Under the pieces are notes generated by a model. The model was not told where the DNA came from. It saw only the letters and a list, made by a program, of their open reading frames with translations, and ran no database searches. From contig DDFK01000002.1 of NCBI GenBank assembly GCA_002337145.1, positions 1,778,748-1,842,747 on the forward strand: a stretch of DNA of 64,000 nucleotides. The letters run 5' to 3'. This stretch comes from Chitinophagaceae bacterium UBA1930. Its GTDB lineage: Bacteria > Bacteroidota > Bacteroidia > Chitinophagales > Chitinophagaceae. Position 1 is the first letter of the stretch. The number at the start of each line of letters is the position of its first letter. Made by a program: the position numbers and the translations under genes. This document shows, in pieces, positions 25,832-34,481 of the stretch.

Positions 25832-28141
25832 ATGAAAAGATTATTGCTTGCCATTGCTGCCATCATTGCCCTACAATCAAAATCGCAACAACTCAATATT
25901 GTTCCTGCACCGGCCAGTGTACAACTGCAAAAAGGCAATTTCATCCTGTCTGCATCAACGGTAATTGTTGCTACCAACAAAGGCGAGCAGGCAACTGCCG
26001 ATTTCCTGAACACGTACTTAAAAACGTTTTATGGCATTGCCTTAAAAACGGTAAGCAAGCAACCACTTGCCAATTATATCAGCTTGACCACACCCACTTT
26101 TATACGCAAACCCGACAATGAAGAAAGATATGCCCTTAGTGTATCTGCCAAAAACATAAGCATACAGGGCGACAGCAGGGCAGGCACTTTCTACGGCATG
26201 CAGACCCTGATACAATTGCTGCCTGTAGAAAAACCAAAGACTGCCAAATTGCTGGTGCCTTGTGTGCAGGTAGAAGACCAGCCCCGCTTTGCCTATCGTG
26301 GTATGCACCTGGATGTGAGCCGCCACTTCTTTCCCGTAAGCTATGTAAAAAAATACATCGACTACATTGCATTGCATAAAATGAATTACTTCCATTGGCA
26401 CCTGACCGATGACCAAGGCTGGCGTATAGAAATAAAAAAATATCCCAAACTCACATCCATTGGTGCATGGCGTGACGGTACTATTATTGGCCGCTTTCCC
26501 GGCACGGGCAACGACAGTACACGTCATGGCGGCTACTACACACAGGAACAGGTAAAGGAGATTGTGCGATACGCAGCAGACCGATACATTACCGTGTTGC
26601 CCGAAATTGAAATGCCCGGCCACAGCATGGCGGCACTGGCTGCTTATCCTGAACTCGGCACAACACCCGATATAAAATCCAAAGTGGCCATGACATGGGG
26701 ACTGAACGGAAAAGAGAACAATGTGTTTGCACCTACAGAAACCACGTTCAAATTCCTGGAAGATGTATTGACCGAAGTGATAGAACTGTTCCCAAGCCAG
26801 ATGATACATATTGGTGGCGACGAATGCAGTAAGATATGGTGGAAGAAAGACAGCATAAGCCAACAACTGATGCGTGAGAAAGGTTTGAAAAACGAAGACG
26901 AACTGCAGAGCTATTTTATACAACGCATGGAAAAATTCGTAAACAGCAAAGGCAGGAAAATTATTGGCTGGGACGAGATACTGGAAGGCGGTCTTGCACC
27001 CAATGCCCTGGTAATGAGCTGGACTGGCGAAAAAGGCGGTGTACATGCAGCCAAAGAAAAACACCAGGCCGTTATGACACCGGGCGGCTGGTGCTATTTT
27101 GACCATAGCCAGACAAAAAACGAAGACAGCGTAACCATTGGCAGCTATTTGCCATTGGAAAAAGTATATGGCTACGAACCCATACCCAAAGAACTGAACG
27201 ATTCTGAAGCAACATACATACTGGGTGCACAGGCCAATTTATGGACGGAATATGTTGGCTACCCAAGCAAGGTAGAATACATGATCTTTCCACGCATGAG
27301 TGCATTGAGTGAAGTATTGTGGAGCGGCAAGGACAAACGCAACTGGCAAGATTTTGAAAGGCGTTTGCCCGTTCAGATAAAAAGGTATGAGCTGTGGAAA
27401 GCCAATTATAGTAGGGCTTACTATGAAATACAATCATCCATTTTACCCACAGCAAACAAGGAAGGCTTGCTGCTTACATTTAAAAGCAAGTTGCCCAATA
27501 GCTGGCTAAAATTCTATACGCTTGATGGAACGAGCAGTATGGGTAAAGATTCATTAACAACTACCATAACAAAAAGCGGCACCTATAAAACTGAGTTGAT
27601 ACAACCAAATGCAACGGGAGACAGGATCAAGATTGCTTATACATTAACACAAAAATTCTCGTTCAACAAAGCAACCGGCAAAACAATTACTGCCAACATT
27701 CCACCATCAGCAAGTTACCCTGGCAATGGTGGCATCTTCAGTTTGGTTAATGGTGTAAAAAGCGAAAGGGGCATCAACTCCAGCGAATGGTGCGGTTGGA
27801 GCGGCAAAGAAGTGGAACTATTGATAGACCTTGGCAAGGAACAGGAAGTGAAAACACTGAACGTGCATGTGCTGCAACAGAAAGCAAGTTGGATATACCC
27901 GCCAGAAAGCATCAGTGCATCTGCCACTTTCCTGACCGATTCCAAACCGCAAAGCGACCGTACCGTAAAGACCTTTGATGGCAAGTGGCTTGATGAAAGC
28001 ACCATACAGCTTACGTTTCCGCCAAACACAAAATCGCAGTTCATTAAAATATGGATCGATGCCGTAAAGAAAATCCCCGAAGGCAATGCAGGTGCAGGCA
28101 AACCGGCCTGGGTATTTATTGATGAGATTGAAGTAAACTGA
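25832..28141 (+). CDS. Exported beta-N-acetylhexosaminidase (GH20)
   Basis: A 769-residue GH20 enzyme that removes terminal beta-GlcNAc or GalNAc from chitin oligomers, glycans or peptidoglycan pieces. Signal peptide 1-19, an N-terminal GH20b domain (about 20-140), the TIM barrel (about 145-500) with FHWHLTDDQGWRIE and the catalytic pair Asp330-Glu331 in HIGGDECSK, then about 260 C-terminal residues. The last part (LLIDLGKEQEVKTLNVHVL) resembles an F5/8-type carbohydrate-binding domain. It is followed within 33 bp by a methyltransferase gene. GlmS, MurQ and an amino-sugar kinase elsewhere in the window fit GlcNAc recycling. Confidence 0.95.
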   Translation: MKRLLLAIAAIIALQSKSQQLNIVPAPASVQLQKGNFILSASTVIVATNKGEQATADFLNTYLKTFYGIALKTVSKQPLANYISLTTPTFIRKPDNEERYALSVSAKNISIQGDSRAGTFYGMQTLIQLLPVEKPKTAKLLVPCVQVEDQPRFAYRGMHLDVSRHFFPVSYVKKYIDYIALHKMNYFHWHLTDDQGWRIEIKKYPKLTSIGAWRDGTIIGRFPGTGNDSTRHGGYYTQEQVKEIVRYAADRYITVLPEIEMPGHSMAALAAYPELGTTPDIKSKVAMTWGLNGKENNVFAPTETTFKFLEDVLTEVIELFPSQMIHIGGDECSKIWWKKDSISQQLMREKGLKNEDELQSYFIQRMEKFVNSKGRKIIGWDEILEGGLAPNALVMSWTGEKGGVHAAKEKHQAVMTPGGWCYFDHSQTKNEDSVTIGSYLPLEKVYGYEPIPKELNDSEATYILGAQANLWTEYVGYPSKVEYMIFPRMSALSEVLWSGKDKRNWQDFERRLPVQIKRYELWKANYSRAYYEIQSSILPTANKEGLLLTFKSKLPNSWLKFYTLDGTSSMGKDSLTTTITKSGTYKTELIQPNATGDRIKIAYTLTQKFSFNKATGKTITANIPPSASYPGNGGIFSLVNGVKSERGINSSEWCGWSGKEVELLIDLGKEQEVKTLNVHVLQQKASWIYPPESISASATFLTDSKPQSDRTVKTFDGKWLDESTIQLTFPPNTKSQFIKIWIDAVKKIPEGNAGAGKPAWVFIDEIEVN

Positions 28142-28174
28142 TTGCTATAACAACCCTATTTCACTGAAAGGCAA

Positions 28175-28813
28175 ATGGACAACTATCAAGAAACATTTGA
28201 CACCTGGAACAAAGTTGCTGATATATACCAGGACAAGTATATGCATATGGATTTGTACAACGAAACCTACAATTTCATATGCGATTCCATTACTACACCG
28301 CATGCAAACCTATTAGAAGTTGGTTGCGGCCCAGGAAACATCACTAAATACCTATTGTCCAAGCGGCCCGATTTCAATATACATGCAATTGACATTGCAC
28401 CCAATATGATTGCACTTGCCCAAAAGAATAACCCTACGGCAACATGCAGTGTAATGGACAGCCGGAAAATACATGAGCTCACTACAACATTCGATGGCAT
28501 CATCTGCGGCTTTTCGTTGCCTTACCTGTCTGAAAGCGATAGTGAAAAATTCATTGCCGATGCATCTGGCTTATTGAACAGTGATGGCCTTATTTACATC
28601 AGTTTCGTTGAAGGCGAACCAGAACAATCCTGCTTTCATACAGCAAGCACCGGCGAAAGGGTATTCTTTCATTATTATAACCTGAACAGGTTGCAAATCC
28701 TGCTCGCCAACAATGGCTTTGAACACATACAGGTATTCAAAGTGCAGTTTGAAAGATCTGCCACGGTAACCGAAACACATACGGTGTTAACGGCCAGGAA
28801 AAAACAGTCATGA
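28175..28813 (+). CDS. Class I SAM-dependent methyltransferase
   Basis: A 212-residue cytoplasmic methyltransferase. Motif I is LLEVGCGPGNITKYLL (about 49-64), the SAM-binding loop. Motif II ends with the acidic residue in HAIDIAPNMIALA; the SCSVMDSRKI region precedes the motif IV-like FDGIICGFSLPYLS. The fold fits Methyltransf_11/25 small-molecule methyltransferases; the acceptor is unknown. It converges with trhO, with only 6 bp between stop codons. Confidence 0.9.
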   Translation: MDNYQETFDTWNKVADIYQDKYMHMDLYNETYNFICDSITTPHANLLEVGCGPGNITKYLLSKRPDFNIHAIDIAPNMIALAQKNNPTATCSVMDSRKIHELTTTFDGIICGFSLPYLSESDSEKFIADASGLLNSDGLIYISFVEGEPEQSCFHTASTGERVFFHYYNLNRLQILLANNGFEHIQVFKVQFERSATVTETHTVLTARKKQS

Positions 28814-28819
28814 GAAAAG

Positions 28820-29869
28820 TCAGTTTCCTTTATTCATTTCATCCAATCTAGGCCTTAATCTCGATTTACTTTTATTGAAAACCATATTGCCGTTATCAAC
28901 GCCTTTACGTATTTCTTTCTGGCGTTCAATTGGCAAATGAATGGTATCCCTGCACTCAACACTGCAACAGGATTCATACTCTGCAGCACAGGCCTCGCAT
29001 TGAATAAACAGCAAATGGCAACCATCATTTTTACAGTTCACATGTGTATCGCTGGGCTTGCCGCATTGATGGCATTGGGCAATCACATCTTCTGTTATAC
29101 GCTCCCCCAGCCTATTGTCGAACACGAAATTCTTGCCAATGAACTTGCTGGGTAGGTCCTGCTGTTTTATTTGTTGGGCATAGTTAATAATACCGCCTTC
29201 CAAATGAAAAACATTCTTGAAGCCCTTGTGCAGCATATAGGCACTTGCTTTTTCGCAGCGTATGCCACCCGTGCAATACATGATGATATTTTTATCTTCA
29301 TTACCCTTCATCATATCGGCCGCCATGGGCAATTGCTCACGGAAAGTATCAGAAGGTATTTCAATGGCTTTTTCAAAATGGCCAACCTCATATTCATAAT
29401 GGTTACGCATGTCAATCACTACGGTACTTTCATCCTGCAGCAATACATTCATCTGCTGGGCATTTACATACTGTCCCTTGTTTTCCATGCTGAACGAGGG
29501 GTCGTCAATACCATCGGCAACTACTTTGTCACGTATCTTGATCTTCAGTACCCAAAAGCTCTTGCCATCATCATCCACAGCAATGTTTAAACGCAAGCCG
29601 TTTAAATGCTCATTGCTATACAAGAATGCCTTGAAGCTTTCATAGTTATGCGTGGGTACGCTTATCTGGGCATTGATGCCTTCCTTGGCAATATAGATCC
29701 TGCCAAATACTTTCAATGCATTCAGGTGTTTGTACAAATGGTCCCTGAATTCCTGCGGGTTCTGAACGGGGAAATAATTGTAGAAGCTGATGGTGGTTCG
29801 GGCTTCGGTTTCTTGCATCAGTTGCTGTTTCAGCTCTTCGTTGCTGACGCGGTTGTATAGTAATGCCAT
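28820..29869 (-). CDS. trhO: tRNA uridine(34) hydroxylase, rhodanese family
   Basis: TrhO (YceA/YbfC family) hydroxylates U34 of certain tRNAs in an oxygen-dependent way, toward the 5-oxyacetyl/methoxy-uridine modification. The 349-residue protein has an N-terminal acylphosphatase-like domain (about 25-120, with GRIYIAKEGINAQIS), then a rhodanese domain (about 140-245) with active loop CTGGIR (Cys199). The C terminus adds a Cys-rich, likely Zn-binding segment (CHQCGKPSDTHVNC ... CCSVEC), usual for this branch. Confidence 0.95.
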   Translation of the reverse strand: MALLYNRVSNEELKQQLMQETEARTTISFYNYFPVQNPQEFRDHLYKHLNALKVFGRIYIAKEGINAQISVPTHNYESFKAFLYSNEHLNGLRLNIAVDDDGKSFWVLKIKIRDKVVADGIDDPSFSMENKGQYVNAQQMNVLLQDESTVVIDMRNHYEYEVGHFEKAIEIPSDTFREQLPMAADMMKGNEDKNIIMYCTGGIRCEKASAYMLHKGFKNVFHLEGGIINYAQQIKQQDLPSKFIGKNFVFDNRLGERITEDVIAQCHQCGKPSDTHVNCKNDGCHLLFIQCEACAAEYESCCSVECRDTIHLPIERQKEIRKGVDNGNMVFNKSKSRLRPRLDEMNKGN

Positions 29870-30132
29870 GTATTTAAATTTCCGACATCCATCCTGCTGC
29901 CATCATCAAACGGCCGCAGTATCAATGTTTCAATGAATAATGAACCCGTTTGCATGACGGGCAAAATTTACATCGGCAAAAATATGCAATGGCCACAAAC
30001 AATACAAAACTTATAAAATGCCTTAACAATTAATGCCTATTTAAGCAATACATTAAAATGATTTTAAATTAGCCAAACGGTAACACATAGTAGCAACGGC
30101 TAAACTACTTTAGCATTAGAAACAATCATACT

Positions 30133-30549
30133 ATGGAAGATGCACTAACCGAAAACCAACTAAAAGGCATCCATCAGATCATTGCCTTGAAAGATGAATT
30201 CGCCAGTGGCAACCTTCACTGGTTGAATGAAATGAATATTACTGTTAGCTACGAACAGGTGACCTACAGCAATATCATGGATACCTTCATCAATACTTTC
30301 TGTACCTACGACCTTCCCGATAGCGATTATATGAGCATTCACCTGGAAGCCAACCAATACAAAATGGGCAAGGCATTGTTTGCAGATACAACGGTACCAA
30401 AGATCCTAAAGCATCTTACCTATATCATCTGGACAGATAAATTGGCCGATGGTTACTTACCGGCAAGGGTAAAAGACCAGACCATTTACAATATTCTTTG
30501 CAAGCTTGCCGAACTGGAACCGTTAATCCTCAAGTCTACCGCCGCTTAA
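30133..30549 (+). CDS. Hypothetical protein, 138 residues
   Basis: I do not recognise this protein. It is soluble, has no leader, and is mostly helical, with Ile- and Leu-rich helices such as ITVSYEQVTYSNIMDTFINTF and KILKHLTYIIWTDKLADG. Its last 27 bp overlap the 3' end of the convergent DUF5686 gene. Codon use resembles its neighbours. A 260-bp AT-rich region lies upstream. Function unknown. Confidence 0.72.
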   Translation: MEDALTENQLKGIHQIIALKDEFASGNLHWLNEMNITVSYEQVTYSNIMDTFINTFCTYDLPDSDYMSIHLEANQYKMGKALFADTTVPKILKHLTYIIWTDKLADGYLPARVKDQTIYNILCKLAELEPLILKSTAA

Positions 30550-32991
30550 GGCAAGTGGCAACGAAAGCCTTACACCGCTTGTCCTGTTGCCAGATGGTTG
30601 AAAGCCCTGTACAAAATCAACACGTATCACTTTCAGGATGTTCTCAACTGAAAACATTGCCTCGTAATAATGGTTGTTCTTATCAATATAAAGGGCATTG
30701 CCACCAACTACAAAGAACCAGTTCCATTTTTTCAATAAAGGAATCTTATTCGTCAACAAGCCATTCAAATGGTACTCTGCATGTGCGGTTGCATAAAAAG
30801 GAGCCGTTGTGCTGTATTGGTAATAAGGGGCCAATTGAAAGCTGTTCAGGTAGGCACTGGCAAACACAATCCTGTTGCCCTGAAAATGCTGGTAATCCTG
30901 TATGGCCACCTGCTTGTCGTTCAGGAAGCCGCCAATGTTTACACGGTAGCTGAAACGTCCACCCAGCTTCATGTTCAAGTTATCACTAATGGAGAAGCCC
31001 CATTTTGTATAATCCACATCGCTGCCCAAAAAGCCTTTGATACCTTGCGTAACAGATGCCGTAAAAATGGGATATTTTGAACCGATACCAATTTTTCTGT
31101 CGGGCATTTCTATATATTTAGAGCCTGGCCTCCATGAAGCACCAACGGTTAAGATAGATGCCTGGTGGCGTACAAAATTGCTATTCGTCAACTCGGTTGG
31201 ATAATTGGGTGTAAAGTCCCTGTTCTCCACATTTCTCCACTTGGCTATATCCGTCAAATTGTCCAATGGCATCCTGTCCTGGAACTGGAAATTGCCAAAC
31301 AGCGTTATGCCCTCACCAATACCTGCCGCATACCCAATTTTACCGAACCATGCTTCATATATTTTCATATAGTTGCGTACGTATAACAGGGTGGCCAACG
31401 TATTATCCCTTGGCGAAATAGGTTGTGCATTGTTGAATTGGAACACCCTTTTGCCCCCTGAAAAAGAAAGGGTATTGGCATATTTTTTCCCGAAACTATA
31501 GCTGCCCGTAAGGTGTGCATTAAAGTGGTGATTGCTGAAACCGTAACGTACATTGGGACTCAGGTACAACAGCTTTCTACCACCATAACTTTTGGTATAG
31601 GTAGGCGACACATTGGCCACTATACCTTCTACCGTATTGTAATTGATGTTGCTTAACAGGGGCTCAACTGTAAAGTTGGATTTCTTTTTCTGGTTGCTGA
31701 ATGTTTTGCCCGTGAGTATCAAACCCACTATGCCCACTTTGTTTCGCATCCTATCCAACGAGTCCAGGTACCTGGGGTCTTTTCTTGCCTGCTCCAAACT
31801 GTCCTTCTTTTTGTAATCCTTTGCTTCATTTTCCAATAAAGGAATGGGGCGTGTACTGTCCCAATAGACCATTGTCTTTTTGTTGCTGCTGTCGTTATAC
31901 TTAAGAATGGTGCTATTGAAAAATCCTTTCTTAAACGAGGGATCAATATTGAATTTGTCGTACACCTGTACAAAACTTCCAAAAAAATCGAAAGCAAATA
32001 TTTTGCCTGCGGGATAGATAACCTGTTGCTTGATGACCCATTTATCTTTCAAAGGCACATACAACTGCTCAATGTTCAGGGTATCCAGAAACTGCATCTG
32101 CTGCTCCTTTACAATGGTCAACTGCACACTATGTATACGCCATTCGTTTTCTATAATGTTGATGTAACCTGTAAACAAAGGCTCGTACTTTCTTTTGGGA
32201 ATCACTTTTATCCTGCTGATCTCTTTGCCATTGTCAAAGAAAGTGCCTTCAAATTTGTATTTGTAAAAATTGAGTGCATTGTTTGCAATGGGCGAAACAA
32301 AGCCACGTGGGTTCAGGTTCCTGCCCATGGTAACAATGTTTTCATAAAACGAAATGATTTGCGGGCTACCGAAACCAAAGCCATCGCTATTGCCGCTAAC
32401 CTTGGTGGATATCACTTCTATTTTTTTGTTGTTGGGTTCTTCCACTGCATATTTGGCAACGGATTCCGATAAGAAAATCATCTTGCGTTTGCTGGTATCC
32501 CCATCTTCAAAGTCAACTTTCTCGCCCAAGAACTTTTTGGGAAAATTCCTTAACTGCATCTGCCCTTTTATGTACACTTCGCATTCAAACTTTTTTATCT
32601 CTCTTAAATAATCCGGCCTTTTCTTGATGGCCTTCCTGATTATTTCATAAGCCGGGTCTTCCCTACCGGCCTTTACCACCACGTCTGTAATATTGTATTG
32701 CTGCTCTTCCAGTTCAAAGTTCAGTACCATGTCTTCATGGGTTACGGTAATCTTTTTCTCTACTGATTTATGTCCCACATGCTGGCAAACCAAGGTATAA
32801 GTGCCTTTTTGCAATTGCAGGTTGTAATAGCCTTTGCTATTGGCAGTAGTACCCTGTGCCGTGCCTTTGATTAATATGGAAGCATAGGGCAATAGCTTGC
32901 CATTTTTTTCCGTAACTGTTCCCGAAATAGTTGCAGCAGCAATATTGCCACAAATAAGAAAGCCGATTAGAATGGTTATTGTTTGTCTCAT
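30523..32991 (-). CDS. DUF5686 outer-membrane protein with carboxypeptidase-regulatory domain
   Basis: An 822-residue Bacteroidota envelope protein. Signal peptide 1-20; a CarboxypepD_reg-like beta-sandwich (about 20-105, ISGTVTEKNGKLLPYASILIKG), as at the start of TonB-dependent receptors; then the DUF5686 region to the C terminus, rich in alternating beta strands (for example GRFSYRVNIGGFLNDKQ) and likely a beta-barrel. No TonB plug motif was seen, so it is not a SusC receptor. Function is unknown for the family. The 3' end overlaps the opposite-strand gene by 27 bp. Confidence 0.9.
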   Translation of the reverse strand: MRQTITILIGFLICGNIAAATISGTVTEKNGKLLPYASILIKGTAQGTTANSKGYYNLQLQKGTYTLVCQHVGHKSVEKKITVTHEDMVLNFELEEQQYNITDVVVKAGREDPAYEIIRKAIKKRPDYLREIKKFECEVYIKGQMQLRNFPKKFLGEKVDFEDGDTSKRKMIFLSESVAKYAVEEPNNKKIEVISTKVSGNSDGFGFGSPQIISFYENIVTMGRNLNPRGFVSPIANNALNFYKYKFEGTFFDNGKEISRIKVIPKRKYEPLFTGYINIIENEWRIHSVQLTIVKEQQMQFLDTLNIEQLYVPLKDKWVIKQQVIYPAGKIFAFDFFGSFVQVYDKFNIDPSFKKGFFNSTILKYNDSSNKKTMVYWDSTRPIPLLENEAKDYKKKDSLEQARKDPRYLDSLDRMRNKVGIVGLILTGKTFSNQKKKSNFTVEPLLSNINYNTVEGIVANVSPTYTKSYGGRKLLYLSPNVRYGFSNHHFNAHLTGSYSFGKKYANTLSFSGGKRVFQFNNAQPISPRDNTLATLLYVRNYMKIYEAWFGKIGYAAGIGEGITLFGNFQFQDRMPLDNLTDIAKWRNVENRDFTPNYPTELTNSNFVRHQASILTVGASWRPGSKYIEMPDRKIGIGSKYPIFTASVTQGIKGFLGSDVDYTKWGFSISDNLNMKLGGRFSYRVNIGGFLNDKQVAIQDYQHFQGNRIVFASAYLNSFQLAPYYQYSTTAPFYATAHAEYHLNGLLTNKIPLLKKWNWFFVVGGNALYIDKNNHYYEAMFSVENILKVIRVDFVQGFQPSGNRTSGVRLSLPLALSGGRLED

Positions 32992-33150
32992 ATACAGTAG
33001 TTGGTACGAATGTAAGTACAGGAATGTTACAAGTGCAGGTGAATAAATTTTGTAGGTTTATTTTAACGAAGTGCATAGGCTGGCCCTGTTTTGAACTGTT
33101 GCCATATTGGGCTTGTTGAAGCCGGGTTATGGTACTGTACAAAATCATTT

Positions 33151-33181
33151 TTTGTAGTACCAACATTTACTTTTCACTTTG
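33151..33181 (+). promoter_or_regulatory. Candidate promoter for aspartate kinase 2
   Basis: TTTG (33151-33154), a 19-bp gap, then TCACTTTG (33174-33181), matching the Bacteroidota TTTG-N19-TAnnTTTG pattern at all but one conserved base. The inferred transcript starts near 33187, so translation should begin at 33210 rather than at the in-frame ATG at 33129. Confidence 0.45.
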
Positions 33182-33209
33182 CAGCATTGACCAAATATTC
33201 GCAAGTACC

Positions 33210-34472
33210 ATGAAGGTTTTCAAATTCGGCGGGGCCAGTGCAAACACAGTAGAAAGGATTCAGAACATCGCATCCATCATCAAGCAATACGAGGGCGGGC
33301 AGTTAATGATCATCATTTCGGCCATGGGCAAAACCACCAATGCATTGGAAAAAGTAACGGAAGCTTTTTTTGATGGTAAAAAAGACGATGCACTGAACCT
33401 GTTTGAAGCAATCAAACAACAGCACCTTACCAAGGCCAAATACCTGATGGTTACGCATTACAATGAATGCCTTGCACAACTGAATGATTTTTTTACCGAA
33501 GTGGAATGGCTGTTGCACGACAATCCTGTACGCAGTTACGATTATTATTACGACCAGATTGTTTGTGTGGGCGAGCTGTTGAGCACCTGCATTATTAGTC
33601 ATTACCTGAACGAAGCCGGCATTGAAAACGAGTGGAAGGATGTAAGGGACATTATAAGAACAGACAATAATTTCCGTGATGCCAACATTGATTGGGAACG
33701 GACAAAACTTGTAGTGGACAGTTGGAAGATTACGGAACAACCATCGGCCATATATATAACACAGGGCTTTGTGGGCTGTACCGATGAAAATGAAAGTACC
33801 ACATTGGGCAGGGAAGGCAGCGACTATACTGCAGCCATTTTTGCCAATTTGCTGAACGCTGAAAGCCTGACCATTTGGAAAGATGTGGAAGGCGTGATGA
33901 ATGCCGACCCTAAAGAGTTTGCAGATGCACAACTGATAAGCGAACTGAGTTTTGATGAAGTAATTGAAATGGCCTATTATGGTGCACAGGTGATACATCC
34001 CAAAACAATAAAACCTTTACAGAACAAGGGCATTCCTTTGTACGTAAAGTGTTTTCTTGACCCCGCCCTGCCCGGTACTGTGATACATAAAAAGCATGTA
34101 AAGAACCTGCCCCCTATTATTGTAGTAAAACAGCAACAGGCATTGGTGCATTTGCATAGCCAGGATTTTAGTTTTGTGGGCGAAAAGCCAATGGCCCAAC
34201 TGTACGAAATATTTGCCCAGCTTAAGATGCGGCCGAACCTGATACAGACAGGTGCCATTAGTGTGCAGCTTTGCCTGGATGATAAAAGCGACAAGATAGA
34301 ACAGCTTGCAGCAGCTGCAGCCAATGTGTTTGATGTACAGGTTGAGAAGAACCTGTTATTGCTTACCATAAGGCATTATACCACCGAACTGTTTGAGCAA
34401 CTGACCAACAGCAAGAACATTATATTGACACAGCAAACAAAGCAAACCATACAGGTATTGTACAGTGAATAA
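33210..34472 (+). CDS. Aspartate kinase paralogue (copy 2)
   Basis: A 420-residue aspartate kinase homologue. It begins MKVFKFGGASANTVERIQ, where the usual KFGGTS is KFGGAS. LGREGSDYTAAIFANLL and IWKDVEGVMNADPKEF keep the aspartate- and ATP-binding blocks, so catalysis is plausible. The ACT region (about 290-420) is weaker than in copy 1, so it may answer to a different amino acid or to none. The start at 33210 is favoured by the promoter and homology; the longer frame from 33129 adds 27 residues that do not fit the family. It converges with the glucanotransferase gene, 9 bp apart. No pathway genes are adjacent. Confidence 0.92.
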   Translation: MKVFKFGGASANTVERIQNIASIIKQYEGGQLMIIISAMGKTTNALEKVTEAFFDGKKDDALNLFEAIKQQHLTKAKYLMVTHYNECLAQLNDFFTEVEWLLHDNPVRSYDYYYDQIVCVGELLSTCIISHYLNEAGIENEWKDVRDIIRTDNNFRDANIDWERTKLVVDSWKITEQPSAIYITQGFVGCTDENESTTLGREGSDYTAAIFANLLNAESLTIWKDVEGVMNADPKEFADAQLISELSFDEVIEMAYYGAQVIHPKTIKPLQNKGIPLYVKCFLDPALPGTVIHKKHVKNLPPIIVVKQQQALVHLHSQDFSFVGEKPMAQLYEIFAQLKMRPNLIQTGAISVQLCLDDKSDKIEQLAAAAANVFDVQVEKNLLLLTIRHYTTELFEQLTNSKNIILTQQTKQTIQVLYSE

Positions 34473-34481
34473 ACAGTACAG

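Noticed and set aside
26042..27106. 354-codon minus-strand ORF inside the GH20 gene
   Set aside because: Antisense shadow; GH20 motifs on the other strand are intact.
33129..33209. Upstream ATG extension of aspartate kinase 2
   Set aside because: It adds 27 residues unlike the family and lies upstream of the candidate promoter; the KFGG motif fits the start at 33210.
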